This document shows positions 11,969 through 22,912 of a stretch of DNA of 64,000 nt, piece after piece. Origin of the DNA: Phytophthora quininea (lineage: Eukaryota > Oomycota > Peronosporomycetes > Peronosporales > Peronosporaceae); assembly GCA_011947345.1 (NCBI GenBank), contig JAAVTG010000672.1, positions 930,001-994,000 on the forward strand. Reading direction: 5' to 3'. Below the pieces are notes generated by a model that saw only the letters and a list, made by a program, of their open reading frames with translations, was not told where the DNA came from and did not search any database. Position numbers and translations under genes: made by a program. Numbering within the stretch: the stretch's first letter is position 1; each line of letters begins with the position of its first letter.

Positions 11969-12019
11969 CACACTAGTTCTATATGTAGCCGCTATAGATC
12001 TAACTATAGAACTAGTGTG
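11969..12019. repeat. 15-bp perfect hairpin repeat
   Basis: CACACTAGTTCTATA at 11969-11983 is exactly reverse-complementary to 12005-12019, with a 21-nt loop. It sits in AT-rich DNA about 150 bp upstream of ISCA2. It could be a remnant of a short terminal-inverted-repeat element or a structured transcript end; nothing else supports either. Confidence 0.6.
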
Positions 12020-12165
12020 AATAGAATAGACGAAATGCCCTCCCGTCAACTTTTTATATGGGGTTTTGTATTGGGAGTCATAACAGGAGGGATTTAGAAT
12101 ATAGTATGTTCTAGTTTTGGAATATATACACATTAATCACGATCAGCTCTAAAGCCAACGTTGGA

Positions 12166-12739
12166 ATGAGCTTGCGGACAGTATTGACGCGGCCGCTGCA
12201 GCGTGTGTTGCGACCCGTCCAGACCCGCTACGTGGCCAACGTGCGGGTAACGCGCGACACAGGCCTGCCGGACCTCATCATCACGCCGCTGGCGGCGAAG
12301 GTGCGCGCAATTCCGGTCGGAAACGCGCAAAAACTGAAATGTATCGGATTATTGCACATTTATCCAGAAACTGATGGAGGCTGCAGAGCGCCAGAAGACC
12401 AAGAATCTGATGCTGCGCGTGGCGGTGGAAGGCGGCGGCTGCTCTGGTTTCAAGTATGTGTACGAGTTCGAGAAGGACGCGACGCCCGACGCCGAGGAGG
12501 ACATGTACGCTCATTGAAACATGCACTAAACTGATACTTTTACTCATGGTGACCTGTATTGCAGTGTATTTGAGCAGCACGGGAGCAAGGTGGTCGTGGA
12601 TAAGGAGTCGCTCGAGTTCATCCGCGGCAGCACCGTGGACTTTGAGCAGGAGCTGATCCGAAGCGCCTTCGCGGTCATCAACAACCCCAACGCGGCCAGC
12701 GGCTGCGGCTGCGGCTCATCGTTCGACCTCAAAGATTAA
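12166..12739 (+). CDS. ISCA2: Mitochondrial iron-sulfur cluster assembly A-type carrier
   Basis: Three exons give 148 residues: 12166-12300, 12368-12504 and 12565-12739, with introns of 67 and 60 nt that begin GTGCGC and GTACGC and end in CAG. The join restores one continuous frame. The first 30 residues are Arg-rich and lack acid residues, as in a mitochondrial presequence. The A-type domain follows, with the three cluster-binding cysteines in GGGCSGFKY and in the C-terminal CGCGSSF. The CGCGSSF ending resembles ISCA2 more than ISCA1. In the mitochondrion this family works with ISCA1 and IBA57 to build [4Fe-4S] clusters for aconitase, lipoate synthase and similar targets. The gene is convergent with ATG16, only 44 bp away. 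Confidence 0.9.
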
Positions 12740-12783
12740 GTGGCAGTAGCTCTCTTTAAAACTGCACAATCGCTTTAGCTGCT

Positions 12784-14408
12784 TTACTCCCAGAGCACAA
12801 CCACGCCGTTCTTATCGCAAGAAGCGACGCCCTGGCCGTCCGGACGCCACACACAGCAGGCGACAGCGCCGTGATGGCCCGCCGGCCCAGCTTTCAACTG
12901 CTTTTCGAGCTTTCCAGTGCGTGCATTCCAGATGAACAGCGCGCCTGAAGCTCCTCCTGCAAGAGCGTAATGGCCGTCGGGACTGAGGGACGCCTGGCTC
13001 CAGTCGAACCCACACTGGTAATCCTTGTGCCGTAGCTCACGCAGCACTCCGTACGTGCGTGGATCGACTACTTTCAATGAATGATCGCGAGAGTTGGTTA
13101 GCAGCTCGTTGCCACCGAAACTTACGGAGGTGGTCTGCTCCGTGTGAAGGCCACGTAGCTCCTGCACACATCGTCTAGTTCTCGTATCCCAGAAGCGGAC
13201 AGCGCCGTCTTGATGAGCACTCGCAAACTGCACAAAGCCTGAGTCTGTGGCTGAAGGTGCCGCAATGTCATTGCAGCTTGAGACGCAGCTCACTGTCTGC
13301 AGTCGCACGCCGCGCATGACGTCCCACACACGCAGACTGCGGTCTGACGAGCCTGTAATGACCTCATTGGGTGCTACTGGCGAGAATTCGGCCGCCAACA
13401 CTTTGCCTTTGTGTCCTGTCAGCGTCTGCATGACACGTCCAGTGCCTACTCTCCACACGAAGCACTTGCGATCACACCCAGTGCCTAGAACTAATGAACC
13501 ATCTTCTGAGGCTCGTACACATAACAATGGATGCGCTGTTCCAACGCCTCTGTACTCTCCTAACGCTCTCGGTGGTGCGGCTGATTCTGCCTCCGCTTCC
13601 CACGCTCTCACTGTGCCATCACTGCTGCCACTGAACAAGATCTTTCCCGACGTATTAAAACACACGGAGTTTACCTCTGTCGCATGTGCGCGGATGGAGT
13701 GCGTCACGTGTGTCACCAGTTTGACATCGCTGCCGCCGTTCTCCTCCTCCAACAGTAAATGACTCATACTTTCAGCAGCTTCCTGGGTCGCAATAGCCGT
13801 CAAAGCAGGCGATAAAGGCTCCCCCTCATTGTCCCCACTAGTAGCTTGGATCCACTCGTGTAATAGCGCGCTCTTCTCAGCCACCTGTGTCTCCAGTTCG
13901 CTGTTTCTCTTCCTCAGCTTGTTGTTCTCGCTCTCACTGTGCTCCAATAAGGCCCTAAGTCTGCTGAGCTCTTCTCTACTCAGTAATAGAGCAGCATCTA
14001 GCTCCTTAAGTGCCTTGTCCTTCTCCTGACTTAATGCCGTCTCCTCATCGAGTTTTTGGTCTTTAGCAGTAGCGTCTGCTCCCATTTCTCGCGCTCCTGC
14101 AGCAGCATCTTGCTCTCACTCACTAGCTGTAGTTGCTGCCCCGCATAGCTAGCTAATTGCTCGTTTTTAGTAGCCAATTCCCTCTCCAGACGTTGTATTG
14201 CGGTTAGATATTTCGTAGCAGCCGACTCGTCTTGTTCTTGAGGCGTTGGCAGGCGCAGAGAGGAGTCCAAAGACGACGAGCTGGAGGTCAACGCCTGTCG
14301 GAAGAGCAGCTGCTGGTGGGACGAGATGAGGTCGCTGAAGGCCCCCACTTCCCGCCGGTTGCGGGCTTTGAGCAGCGCCAGTGCCTCCGTCGAGAACCAG
14401 GTCGACAT
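12784..14408 (-). CDS. ATG16: Autophagy-related protein 16 (coiled coil plus WD40)
   Basis: The start at 14408 (MSTWFSTEALALLKARNRRE) was chosen over an upstream ATG because it opens on the short helical ATG5-binding region expected in ATG16. A coiled coil of about 150 residues rich in Leu, Glu and Gln follows, then a seven-bladed WD40 propeller (about 12784-13690). Blade motifs include HATEVNSVCF, LTGHKGKVLAAEF, ITGSSDRSLRVWD, SCNDI, VRFWDTR and LFIWNARTG. This is the animal/protist ATG16L layout; fungal ATG16 lacks the propeller. The protein joins the ATG12-ATG5 conjugate and places ATG8 lipidation on the forming autophagosome. The frame breaks once within the coiled coil at an A5 run (coding strand, 14053-14057), probably a one-base loss because both sides are well conserved. 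Confidence 0.87.
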
Positions 14409-14509
14409 GAGGAATTGCGAAGTGGGTACACGATGGTACTGTATGCATGGTACACTGCCACTGGAATCGCCAATGTCCAATGGAACACGTGCCTCAAGCT
14501 CGTCTGATG

Positions 14510-14840
14510 GCACCACATTTAAGAGTCAAGCCGTGTGGTCGATTCTGCGTAATTCGCCCAAGTGGTTCGAGTGGCTTGGTGCGAAGAAAAAAATCGCAAG
14601 CGCAAAGCCAGCAACAGCGAGACAGCTGATGGCGTCGATGTGTATTCAGGTGTGGATGCCGACGCTAGTGTGGATCGTCCTGCTCGTAGGAAGGCTACCA
14701 AAACGGCGGTAGCAATGGAGCGAAGTCTTGTAGCTTTGGTGGCAAAGCTCGCTAAGGAAACGGTAACCAAAAACAAGTTGCTGCAAGAGGCCACAAACGA
14801 GCAAGTTATGGCACGGACTTCACTTGGCGGCGCTCGCTGG
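14510..14840 (+). pseudogene. Remnant of a NAM-associated (transposon-linked) protein
   Basis: Two overlapping frames together read a short helix of the type AVWSILRNSPKWFEWL, then a Ser/Asp-rich spacer with RPARRKATK, then a helical segment LVALVAKLAKETVTKNKLLQE. This order resembles the NAM-associated C-terminal domain of proteins spread with PIF/Harbinger-like DNA transposons. The frame changes at an A7 run near 14585, and the N-terminal part is absent. The assignment is by pattern only. Confidence 0.4.
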
Positions 14841-15344
14841 ACTTGGCGACGCCTCGTGTGCTTGGCGGTGGGGAGTCGCTGGCCTCGCTGTACCGACCGG
14901 ATTGCTCACGATTTAAACGCACAACACCGATGCAGCAGCGCTCCGACTTTTACACTGTCGCGCCACGAGAGCCAGATTTTGTAAGTATAATTGCTTTAGT
15001 TTTACTCACAACCGGTGGAGATGCTCTTGATGGGCAATACGCTGGTTGTGTGGGCAAAGCCAACAGACGTCCGTAACCTCGTCTACGACCGGTACTGTCG
15101 AACGGTTGATGCATGACCTTTGTTCAGTCAGTGACAATCACGCTCAAGCCAGCCGAGATCAATGTTGGGATGTGTGCTATACAAGGCGGTGTTGGCACTC
15201 TGCGACCGCTTTACAGTTGTGCCTTCACGACGGCCGCCACGCTGAACTGTGTAGCGAATGCGATAGATGATCGGCTTTCAAGCGCACTCGAAGGCTACTC
15301 GGTACCGATATGGTAATGTGTATCGGCCCTTCATCGACAGGCTC
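14841..15344. other. Unassigned repeat-like stretch
   Basis: Short open frames lie on the plus strand (for example 15113-15316), but no domain is recognisable. It leads into the inverted repeat at 15345 and may belong to the same old mobile element. Confidence 0.3.
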
Positions 15345-15535
15345 GCGGAGCTTGGGATTGACGACAAAATTGTAACCTCTGTTCTGGAGAAGTTAGGCTT
15401 TGACCCACCTGCGCCGCGAAACACACTACCAGCAAGTCACGTTTGGATTCCACGAAACTAAGCAGCAGAACGACTAAGTAGTATACGATCGTAGCTAGAA
15501 AAACGGTTTATCCGACTGGTTAATCAACTTAAATT
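15345..15535 (+). repeat. 191-bp inverted repeat, left copy
   Basis: It is identical to the reverse complement of 21409-21599 over 191 bp. It includes the end of a coding frame whose last residues are ASHVWIPRN, with TAA at about 15459-15461. The two copies bracket 5.9 kb holding three RXLR loci. Confidence 0.85.
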
Positions 15536-15792
15536 CCTTCATTGACAGGCCCACGCCACACGACTGGGATCAAAGCCTCGTTAATGCTCTCGACCAGCAT
15601 CGTATTACGGTACGCGTAGTCCTGGTTCTGCTAAGGCCTCCCATCCCAAAACGTTGCCCTTCGCGGACAACCTCGGCCAAGATTGGCAATATGGTTTGGC
15701 GGCACCGAACTTGTCTACAGTGCTGACGGTAATAGCTGTGAATCCATTTGAGTCAGTCTGCAATCTGCTCGACACGTAAGCCTACACAAGCC

Positions 15793-17150
15793 ATGCGTCT
15801 GTACCAAGTTTTGCTGGTGACGGCGGTGTCCGCTGTCGCCACGACGAGCGCTCTTGCAGCCGAGCAGCACGACATTTTGACTATCATCTCAAGCCACGCG
15901 GTTGCCAGGCGACATCCTCGAACCACAAGAATGCTGCGGATTGACGCTGTCGATGGCAGTAAAGACGACGACGACGATGGCGACGACGGTGACGACGAAC
16001 AAGACTCTGAAGAGAGAGGAGGACGGCTCCCAGGACTGACCGACTTCGTCAAGAAGTCCAAGGCGAAGATCAGCAGCACGCTCTCTTCGACGCAGAAAAA
16101 GGTGGCGCAATGGGCACAAGCCGACGGCTCAGTTGACGATCTCAAGGTGATACTCAAGCTCAACAACAAGGTGACCGACGACGCGTTCATGACGGCCAAG
16201 AACTACAAGCTTTATGACCAAACGGTGACGGCTCAACTGCCGGTGTGGTCGAAGAACGGCCTGACTCCGGACGATGTTTTGGCCAAGTTGGGCATCGCCC
16301 AACTATCCGAGCAAGTCCTTGCGAGAAATCCCAACTACAAGTACTATTTGAACTACATCGTGACTCAAGTTCCGATCTGGACGGAGAAGGGTCTCACTCC
16401 AAAGGAGGTCTTGAAGATGCTGGGAATGGGGTCATTCACGCAGAAAACTCTCACGTTTAGCCCGAATTTCAAATACTACAGCGAGTTTGTGTCGCAAATG
16501 ACCCCTATTTGGATTAAGAACGGGTTGGGTCCGGACGACGTCAAGGTATTGCTTGGCGTGGACAAGCTCTCCAAGGAGGCGCTGGAGGCGAGTTCGAGTC
16601 AATCGCTTTACTACAACTACATGAGAGCACAGCTCACCGAATGGGCATTGAAGCGGGTGCCGGATGACGAGGTCGCGGCCAAACTTGGGCTGGCGGGTTT
16701 AAGCGCGGCGAAGATCGAGGCCCATTCCAATGGGCAATACCTCGCCATGTTCGTGGAGAGGAAGGATAATCTCCTAGTGAACTACTGGCTGAGCCAAGAC
16801 ACCTCCACGCGCACAGTCTGGTTGGAATTGGGGCTGGAAATGGTGAAGGCGTCTGCGCTGAAGAGTACCGACAACTTTAAACTTTACGCGAAGTACGTGA
16901 ACAGAGTCGAGGACATGGGTGTTCATTCGATGGAGAGCAAGCGAGCAGTCCCCCTATGATTAGCGAGATTGGCTCCCCGGCCGAGATGGCCGCGAAAACA
17001 GAGATTTGGGCCACCGCTGGGAGGTCGAAAGAGTATGTCCAGTACGTGCTGGGCTTGAGCAAGCTGGAGGGAACTGCGCTTACTAGCGATGGGAACTACC
17101 AGTACTACCAGCAATTCCTCGCCCATCTGGAAAAAGCGCAGAAACCTTGA
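15793..17150 (+). CDS. RXLR-EER secreted effector with seven LWY-like repeats (late frame break)
   Basis: The start at 15793 opens on a signal peptide (MRLYQVLLVTAVSAVATTSALA), with RMLR at residues 46-49, a run of Asp, and EER at 73-75. Units with conserved Leu, Trp and Tyr follow, each close to KLGIAQL.....NPNYKYY. The frame stops at about 16959 after a C5 run (16950-16954), and the last unit continues in the next frame to 17150. Alignment with the paralogue at 19657 shows the same protein across that point, so one missing base explains the break. Bases 16006-16395 are 389/390 identical to 19834-20223 in that paralogue, whereas the leader and C-terminal units differ strongly. Confidence 0.85.
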
Positions 17151-17452
17151 GGTCTACCTCGATAGCGTGCAAGACAAATGCTACTTTTTCTTTTCTTGTT
17201 GAAGTCACTGCATTCCGTGTGCTGTAATCCGTTGCCAAACGGTTTAATCTACACGTTTGAGATAATGGCGGATCGAGTTTGGACTCATTTCACCCATCCC
17301 GAGAAGTATGACCGCAAGTGTAACGAATTTATGGTAGAGTCTTCGTTATTGCTTGCCTGCACGACGGCAGATTGAGAAGTGAACTAACTGGAGCCCTAGG
17401 TTCTCTACAGCTAATCCTAAGATAAATTTATGACGTAGGAACGTCCTGCTGC

Positions 17453-18440
17453 ATGACGCAGTTGAAGCAGATTCAACCAGACCATTCGTGTCATGCTAGA
17501 GCACGAATGCGTCACAGCAAGAGCTTTTGCTGCCGTGAACAGATCACTCGGAAATGTGCTGGCTTTTGCTCGCTTGGCACTGCTAACGATGCGTCTGCAG
17601 TCTCTTTGACTGGTAGTGGTGGTTCTCATCTCCAACAATCCGCTACCAGCTTCGATGAGGTCGCTGGTGTTTCAACGGGCATCTCTCAGGATGGCGTCAC
17701 CTCGAAATGTGACAGTAGAATGCTTCGAGCTGTTAGTGCCGTCGAAGAAGAGAGACGAGGAGCGCTCTCTGGACTGACCGCCTTCATCAAGAAGTCTATG
17801 TCCAAGACCAGCGGCGAGCTCACGTCGAAGAAAAAGAAGGCGGCGAAATGGGTGAAGAGGGACGACTCCATCAACGATCTCAAGGTGCTGCTCAATCTCG
17901 ACAAGGTGCCGGAGTACGCCATCACGACGACCAAGAACTACAAACTGTACGACCGGACGGTGACGCCTCAACTGCCGGTATGGTTGTCCAAGGGGGTGAC
18001 TCCGGATGAAGTACTTGCCAAGTTAGGCATCGCTAAACTGTTCGAGAACGCCCTTGCGAGCAGCGCCAGCTACAAATACTACGAGAACTACGTTCCGATC
18101 TGGTCTGGGCAGTGGCTCAAGAAAGACACGTCGACGAGCGATGTCTGGTCGAGGCTGAAGTTGGGGACGAAGACGACAAGAAGAGCCGAAACCAGACACT
18201 CGATGCTGACTACGCCGAACATGTCGACAACCCAATTGCTAGTTTGCAGGAGAGCGGGAAAACTCTTCCGAGCTGACTCGGCAAAAATGGTACAGGAGAC
18301 GAAATGGGTGTGAAAAAGGCTGAGGATTGGGCCACGGCTGGGAAAAAGCAAAGCGTTTGTGAAGTTTGCGTTGGGAATCGGCAATTTGAACGGGGAAGCG
18401 CTCAAGGAGAACGTCGCCTGCAAGTAAAATACTACACAGC
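17453..18440 (+). pseudogene. RXLR effector relic
   Basis: This sits between two related genes. An RMLR motif (about 17714-17725) and EEERR follow a scrambled signal-peptide region whose hydrophobic stretch lies in a different frame. Two LWY-like units are readable (NYKLYDRTVTPQLPVW; SASYKYYENYV). The next ones are deleted, and the following QWLKKDTSTSDVW segment matches unit five of the neighbour at 19657. After that the frame changes several times to about 18440. Deletion plus several breaks make true pseudogenisation likely. Confidence 0.65.
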
Positions 18441-19656
18441 TCTTGAACGCGCGGACGGTTACTTTTGCCAAGAGCCCGCAACAATTAGCAGCATAAGTGT
18501 CTGCATCTGCCGAAGCGAAGACCTACCAAAACTAGCAACAAAACAGCGTATATCGTTAGCAAAATAATGTGTGCGCTCGTCGAGTGGAGATGAGGTCGAA
18601 CTTATCGTTCCCAAGTTGCACAGCGATGGTGAGTCGGGGAAGTACCGCGCGTGAAAACGTCAAGGCTACGGTTCGTGCTGGTCTTTCCACCGCATCCAGA
18701 ACATCACTCATTGACTATGACGTTTGCGCGCTTTTAAGCTTCCTTTAAAAAAGGAAGGTGCGAAGTGGGCCGTTGGAGAAGCTCCTAGACTATTGCCTTA
18801 CAAGGGAGGCGTGCCCAACCGATTACGCAGCGCGCTGTTGACGCGGTGCCGCCTATGTAGATGTAGTGTTGATTCGGCGTCGATTTGATGTCCGTTGATG
18901 TCCGTTGGTGTCGCCGGTGCGGTCGGCGTCGTCCTTGTTCTGACTGTCGCGGTCGTCTGTCCAATACCCCACATTTACATGAACTGACATCAACAGTATA
19001 CTTTCTTGTGTATTTTGTTTCACTGCGAGGGTGGCCAAAAGGACTGTAAAATAAAGGCGGGAACTGTTTGTCACTCCAGTGTGAGGTTTGCTAACTACAA
19101 CAAGCAGGTTACAGCGCGTTTTCAACAAAAACTTATTCTGGAATCAGATTTTGATGAATTCGGAAAACTTGTTACCGCTGTGTGAAGGTTCTGCAGGGAG
19201 CTGGAGAAGACGTGTCAGGAAGGATGTAAAAGGAAGAGTGAATTTAAGTCCTTAGTGTCGGAATCCAGGATTGCTGGCCAACCAGCCATCTAGTGATGGC
19301 TACATACGAAGACTATCATAAGTAATATATGCTGTTACTGAGTTTGTGTGGTGTGGTCCACTAAAGGGATGGGGAGAAGGACTCCACATTCACGCGCTGC
19401 AGCTCTGCGATCGTCAATTGTAAAGCATAACCGCGCAGGCCGCATTCCCCATGGAGGGGTCTTTGCAGTAGCGACAGCATCATCTGCAAGTTCTGTTGCT
19501 TTCTTGGCCCATCTCGAGATTTTCTACGACTGCAAGCACTGATTGCGATTCCAACCAGCCTGCATCTGTTAGCAGGAAATTTGCGCCGCTGTCTCTTTGG
19601 TGGGGCCCGGAGAATTACTCCTCACTCGGAGAATTGCTCACCAGGAATTGGTGACC
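18441..19656. other. Gene-free stretch in RXLR cluster
   Basis: It contains a short tandem duplication (GATGTCCGTT twice, about 18890-18905) and AT-rich segments. I see no coding domain or RNA gene. The 3' part presumably carries the promoter of the RXLR gene at 19657. Confidence 0.35.
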
Positions 19657-20981
19657 ATGCGTCATCAACTCGTTTTGCTGTCCTTGGTGGCGGCGGCTCT
19701 CTTCTCCAGCAATGCGCTATCGGCATCAACAGACTTTGAGGAGTCCGGCATTTCAACGGTCTTCTCTCGTAATGTCATCGCCTCAAAATATGGCAAGAGA
19801 GTGCTTCGAGCCGTTAGTGAAGATGACGACAAGTCTGAAGAGAGAGGAGGACGGCTCCCAGGACTGACCGACTTCGTCAAGAAGTCCAAGGCGAAGATCA
19901 GCAGCACGCTCTCTTCGACGCAGAAAAAGGTGGCGCAATGGGCACAAGCCGACGGCTCAGTTGACGATCTCAAGGTGATACTCAAGCTCAACAACAAGGT
20001 GACCGACGACGCGTTCATGACGGCCAAGAATTACAAGCTTTATGACCAAACGGTGACGGCTCAACTGCCGGTGTGGTCGAAGAACGGCCTGACTCCGGAC
20101 GATGTTTTGGCCAAGTTGGGCATCGCCCAACTATCCGAGCAAGTCCTTGCGAGAAATCCCAACTACAAGTACTATTTGAACTACATCGTGACTCAAGTTC
20201 CGATCTGGACGGAGAAGGGTCTCGCTCCGAAGGACGTTTTGAAGCTGTTGCGGATGGAGTCGCTCTCCCAACAAGCTATCGGTAGCCATCCAAACTTTAA
20301 GTACTATGATAACTTCGTGTCGAGACAGACGTCGACGTGGGTGGAGAAGGGTTTGTCGCCTGATGATGTCAGGGTGCTGCTCGGTGTGGAGGCGATGTCC
20401 AAGCGTGCGTTCGAGCAGAGTCCGAACTTCAGATTCTATTTCAACTTTATGGGGAACAGCTCAAAGCGTGGCGCCAAGAAAAGCTGTCGCTTGAGCAAGT
20501 CCAGCAGAAGTTGGGGATGGCGGGGCTACCGAAGAAATCGCTGAAGTCGCATTTGAATTATCAGTTTCTGGCGAAATACGCCGAGAAGGACGGACCAACT
20601 CGTATCAAGCAATGGCTCAAGAAGGAAACGTCGACGAGCGATGTCTGGTCGACGTTGAAATTGGAGTCGGGGACGACGCCTGCAGTGAAGAGCAGCGGCG
20701 ACTATAAACTCTTTACGAGTTACGTTCTAAAGGTTGACGACAAAATTGCTCTTCTGCAGAAAAATGGGGAAGCACTCCCGAGCTGGCTCAGCAAAATTGG
20801 TACTTCGGCCGAAATGGCCGCAAAGGTCGAGATTTGGGCCACGGCTGGACGAAACAAAGAGTTCGTCAAGTTTGCGTTGGGAATGGACAAGCTGGATGAT
20901 GTGGCATTCAAGCAGAATGCCGCATACAAATACTACAAGCAGTTTTTGAAGTCGCGGACGGTTGAATTCCACTCCACCTAA
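19657..20981 (+). CDS. RXLR-EER secreted effector with LWY-like repeats (mid-gene frame break)
   Basis: The start at 19657 gives a signal peptide (MRHQLVLLSLVAAALFSSNA), RVLR at residues 48-51 and EER at 61-63. The array of LWY-like units runs to 20981 (KYYKQFL near the end). The frame breaks at a G4 run (20451-20454), and the second half continues in the next frame with full similarity to its paralogue at 15793, so one base may be missing. The first units are almost identical in DNA to those of the 15793 gene, while the signal peptides and C-terminal units differ. Taken with the other four loci, the window carries a small family of one effector type. Confidence 0.83.
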
Positions 20982-21408
20982 TAGAAAAATTTTGCATTGA
21001 AAAAATGTTATCAGGCAAAACAGTATTCATGTCAACTGGCTATCTGTGCTGGTGCACGGCGTAAGCAGCTTGGCCCCCTCTAGAATTTCACGGTGAATCC
21101 GTAATTTGTATCCCAGCTGCCTCTATCCGTGAAAATGAAATGGCGCGTTTTCCTTTGGATATCTTCTCTAGACGACAACAAAGCCAAGTTAGCATCGGAC
21201 AATATCCATTGTATATGGATTGTTGTCGAGACGCTCGACACAATCAATATTGGAACAATGTCAATTTCTTGGGAAAACAATTGCAATGCATTGATCTAAT
21301 TGTGTATCTTCTCGTTGAAGTGTCTGTGCGGTCTTGTTCGACGAGTTGGCAGAGGCACAAATAACCACGTCTGCGGTCTCGAGGTACGAGGAAGGGGAGA
21401 GAAGAAGA
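20982..21408. other. Gene-free AT-rich spacer
   Basis: This is the 3' flank of the RXLR gene. A short imperfect palindrome lies around 21200-21225 (CAATATCCATTG then TATATGGATTG). No gene is seen. Confidence 0.35.
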
Positions 21409-21599
21409 AATTTAAGTTGATTAACCAGTCGGATAAACCGTTTTTCTAGCTACGATCGTATACTACTTAGTCGTTCTGCTGCTTAGTTTCGTGGAATCCA
21501 AACGTGACTTGCTGGTAGTGTGTTTCGCGGCGCAGGTGGGTCAAAGCCTAACTTCTCCAGAACAGAGGTTACAATTTTGTCGTCAATCCCAAGCTCCGC
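21409..21599 (-). repeat. 191-bp inverted repeat, right copy
   Basis: It is the exact reverse complement of 15345-15535. On the minus strand it forms the tail of a longer frame (21483-21740) that upstream reads WRLRNDILFRETT, a pattern seen near the C-terminus of LINE ORF2 proteins. Confidence 0.85.
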
Positions 21600-21740
21600 T
21601 GAATGGTGATTGATGAACAGACAGTGTCGTCGAAAAGAGGACATCACATTTTGGACGCTTGGTATTTCAGCTGTAGTTTCACGGAATAGTATGTCGTTTC
21701 TCAATCTCCACGTAGCATGGATCGAGGAAGGGGAGAGCAC
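21483..21740 (-). mobile_element. Possible LINE ORF2 C-terminal fragment
   Basis: A frame of 85 residues includes IHATWRLRNDILF, similar in pattern to the region after the zinc-finger part of oomycete LINE reverse transcriptases, followed by the repeat-encoded tail. No reverse-transcriptase motif remains. Assignment is tentative. Confidence 0.3.
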
Positions 21741-22912
21741 GAGTTTTTTTGCTAGATGACGGCGCGCTCCAGCTCACATTTTTGAACCCCCACAACAGCC
21801 CCGCATCGAACCCCTCCGCTAGCCACGCTACTATCGTAAGCAGCCTCGTCTCGAATCACTCCGCGCAAACCTGTTCTACCAACGATGTCGATCAGCTCGG
21901 CGTTTGTGACGTGTCAACAGAGATTTGGGAGCTGGAACTCCCGGCAAAGGTCTTGCTTGTATTGGTTGTTGCTCTTGAGGTAAAAGCAAAAGTGAGATAG
22001 CTATTCTACTTCGCGGGCGCACCCTCCTGCCGTGTCGGCAGTCCAGAGGGAGCCGCCCTTGTAGTGCTTGAGGTTGACGAGTGCATGCAGATGCGCTCCG
22101 TCGATACAGCTGAGCCTTGCGCCAGAACGGTAATCACAGTTCCTTCGAGTATGCCTGCAGCAAGCTCACACCAGCTACCGTGGCTGCAGGGCTCAGGAGC
22201 TGGCGTTCTGATGCGTGCCAGCCACCATCACAGTAATCCTATACACCCGGTTGGGTACGTGTACAGCAACCGAAGGAAACGCTTTTTCTTTATGATCGCG
22301 GGACAATTTCATGACGTCGGTAGTTCTGTAGGGTTCCAGTAGGCTGTACTCGCCGTCGTTGGACTGGCATGGCCAAGTTACTGATAGCTCTTCCATTTCC
22401 ACCAGATTTTGTCAGCCGCTCTACCATGGTTAGTTGTGGCTGACACCCGTGTGGATGGCACTTCAACATCTAACAACTAGCAAATGGGGTCGCTGGTACT
22501 CTCATCAGCATGACACCATTCGCCACTAGATGGCGTAGTGCTCGGTGTCATCCGACGCTTTCATAAGTTGAATATAGATGGCCTCGTGTTCTTGCTCTGC
22601 TTGATGGGGTGTTTTGTTAGTGGGAGTTGCTTAATGTTACAGCATAAATATAGGCGACAAAAACCTTTAAGGTACTAGTAGTAGTACCGTATACTAGATT
22701 TCCTAAAGCTTACTTTTCTCCTAAGGCACAGCTTCAGTTAGCCAACCAGCAATAAGTATTCTGTCACAACATCGAAAGAGATTTCCTAATACATACCAGA
22801 TGCTGCAATGCAACTTGCCTTATCAACCACCGAAATTGGTGGCTCCTAGCTAACATTTTTCCCGGGCAGGCTTTCAATAACGCTCACACATATCATTCAA
22901 CCACACTCAAGT
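21741..22912. other. Unassigned transposon-rich stretch
   Basis: Short frames on both strands (for example 22064-22342 plus and 22193-22402 minus) have no recognisable domain. The stretch becomes AT-rich after 22560. It may be the 5' part of the pogo-like element that follows. Confidence 0.3.

Noticed and set aside
21200..21225. Short palindrome near 21210 as a regulatory site
   Set aside because: Imperfect and in AT-rich DNA with no nearby gene start; chance is likely.
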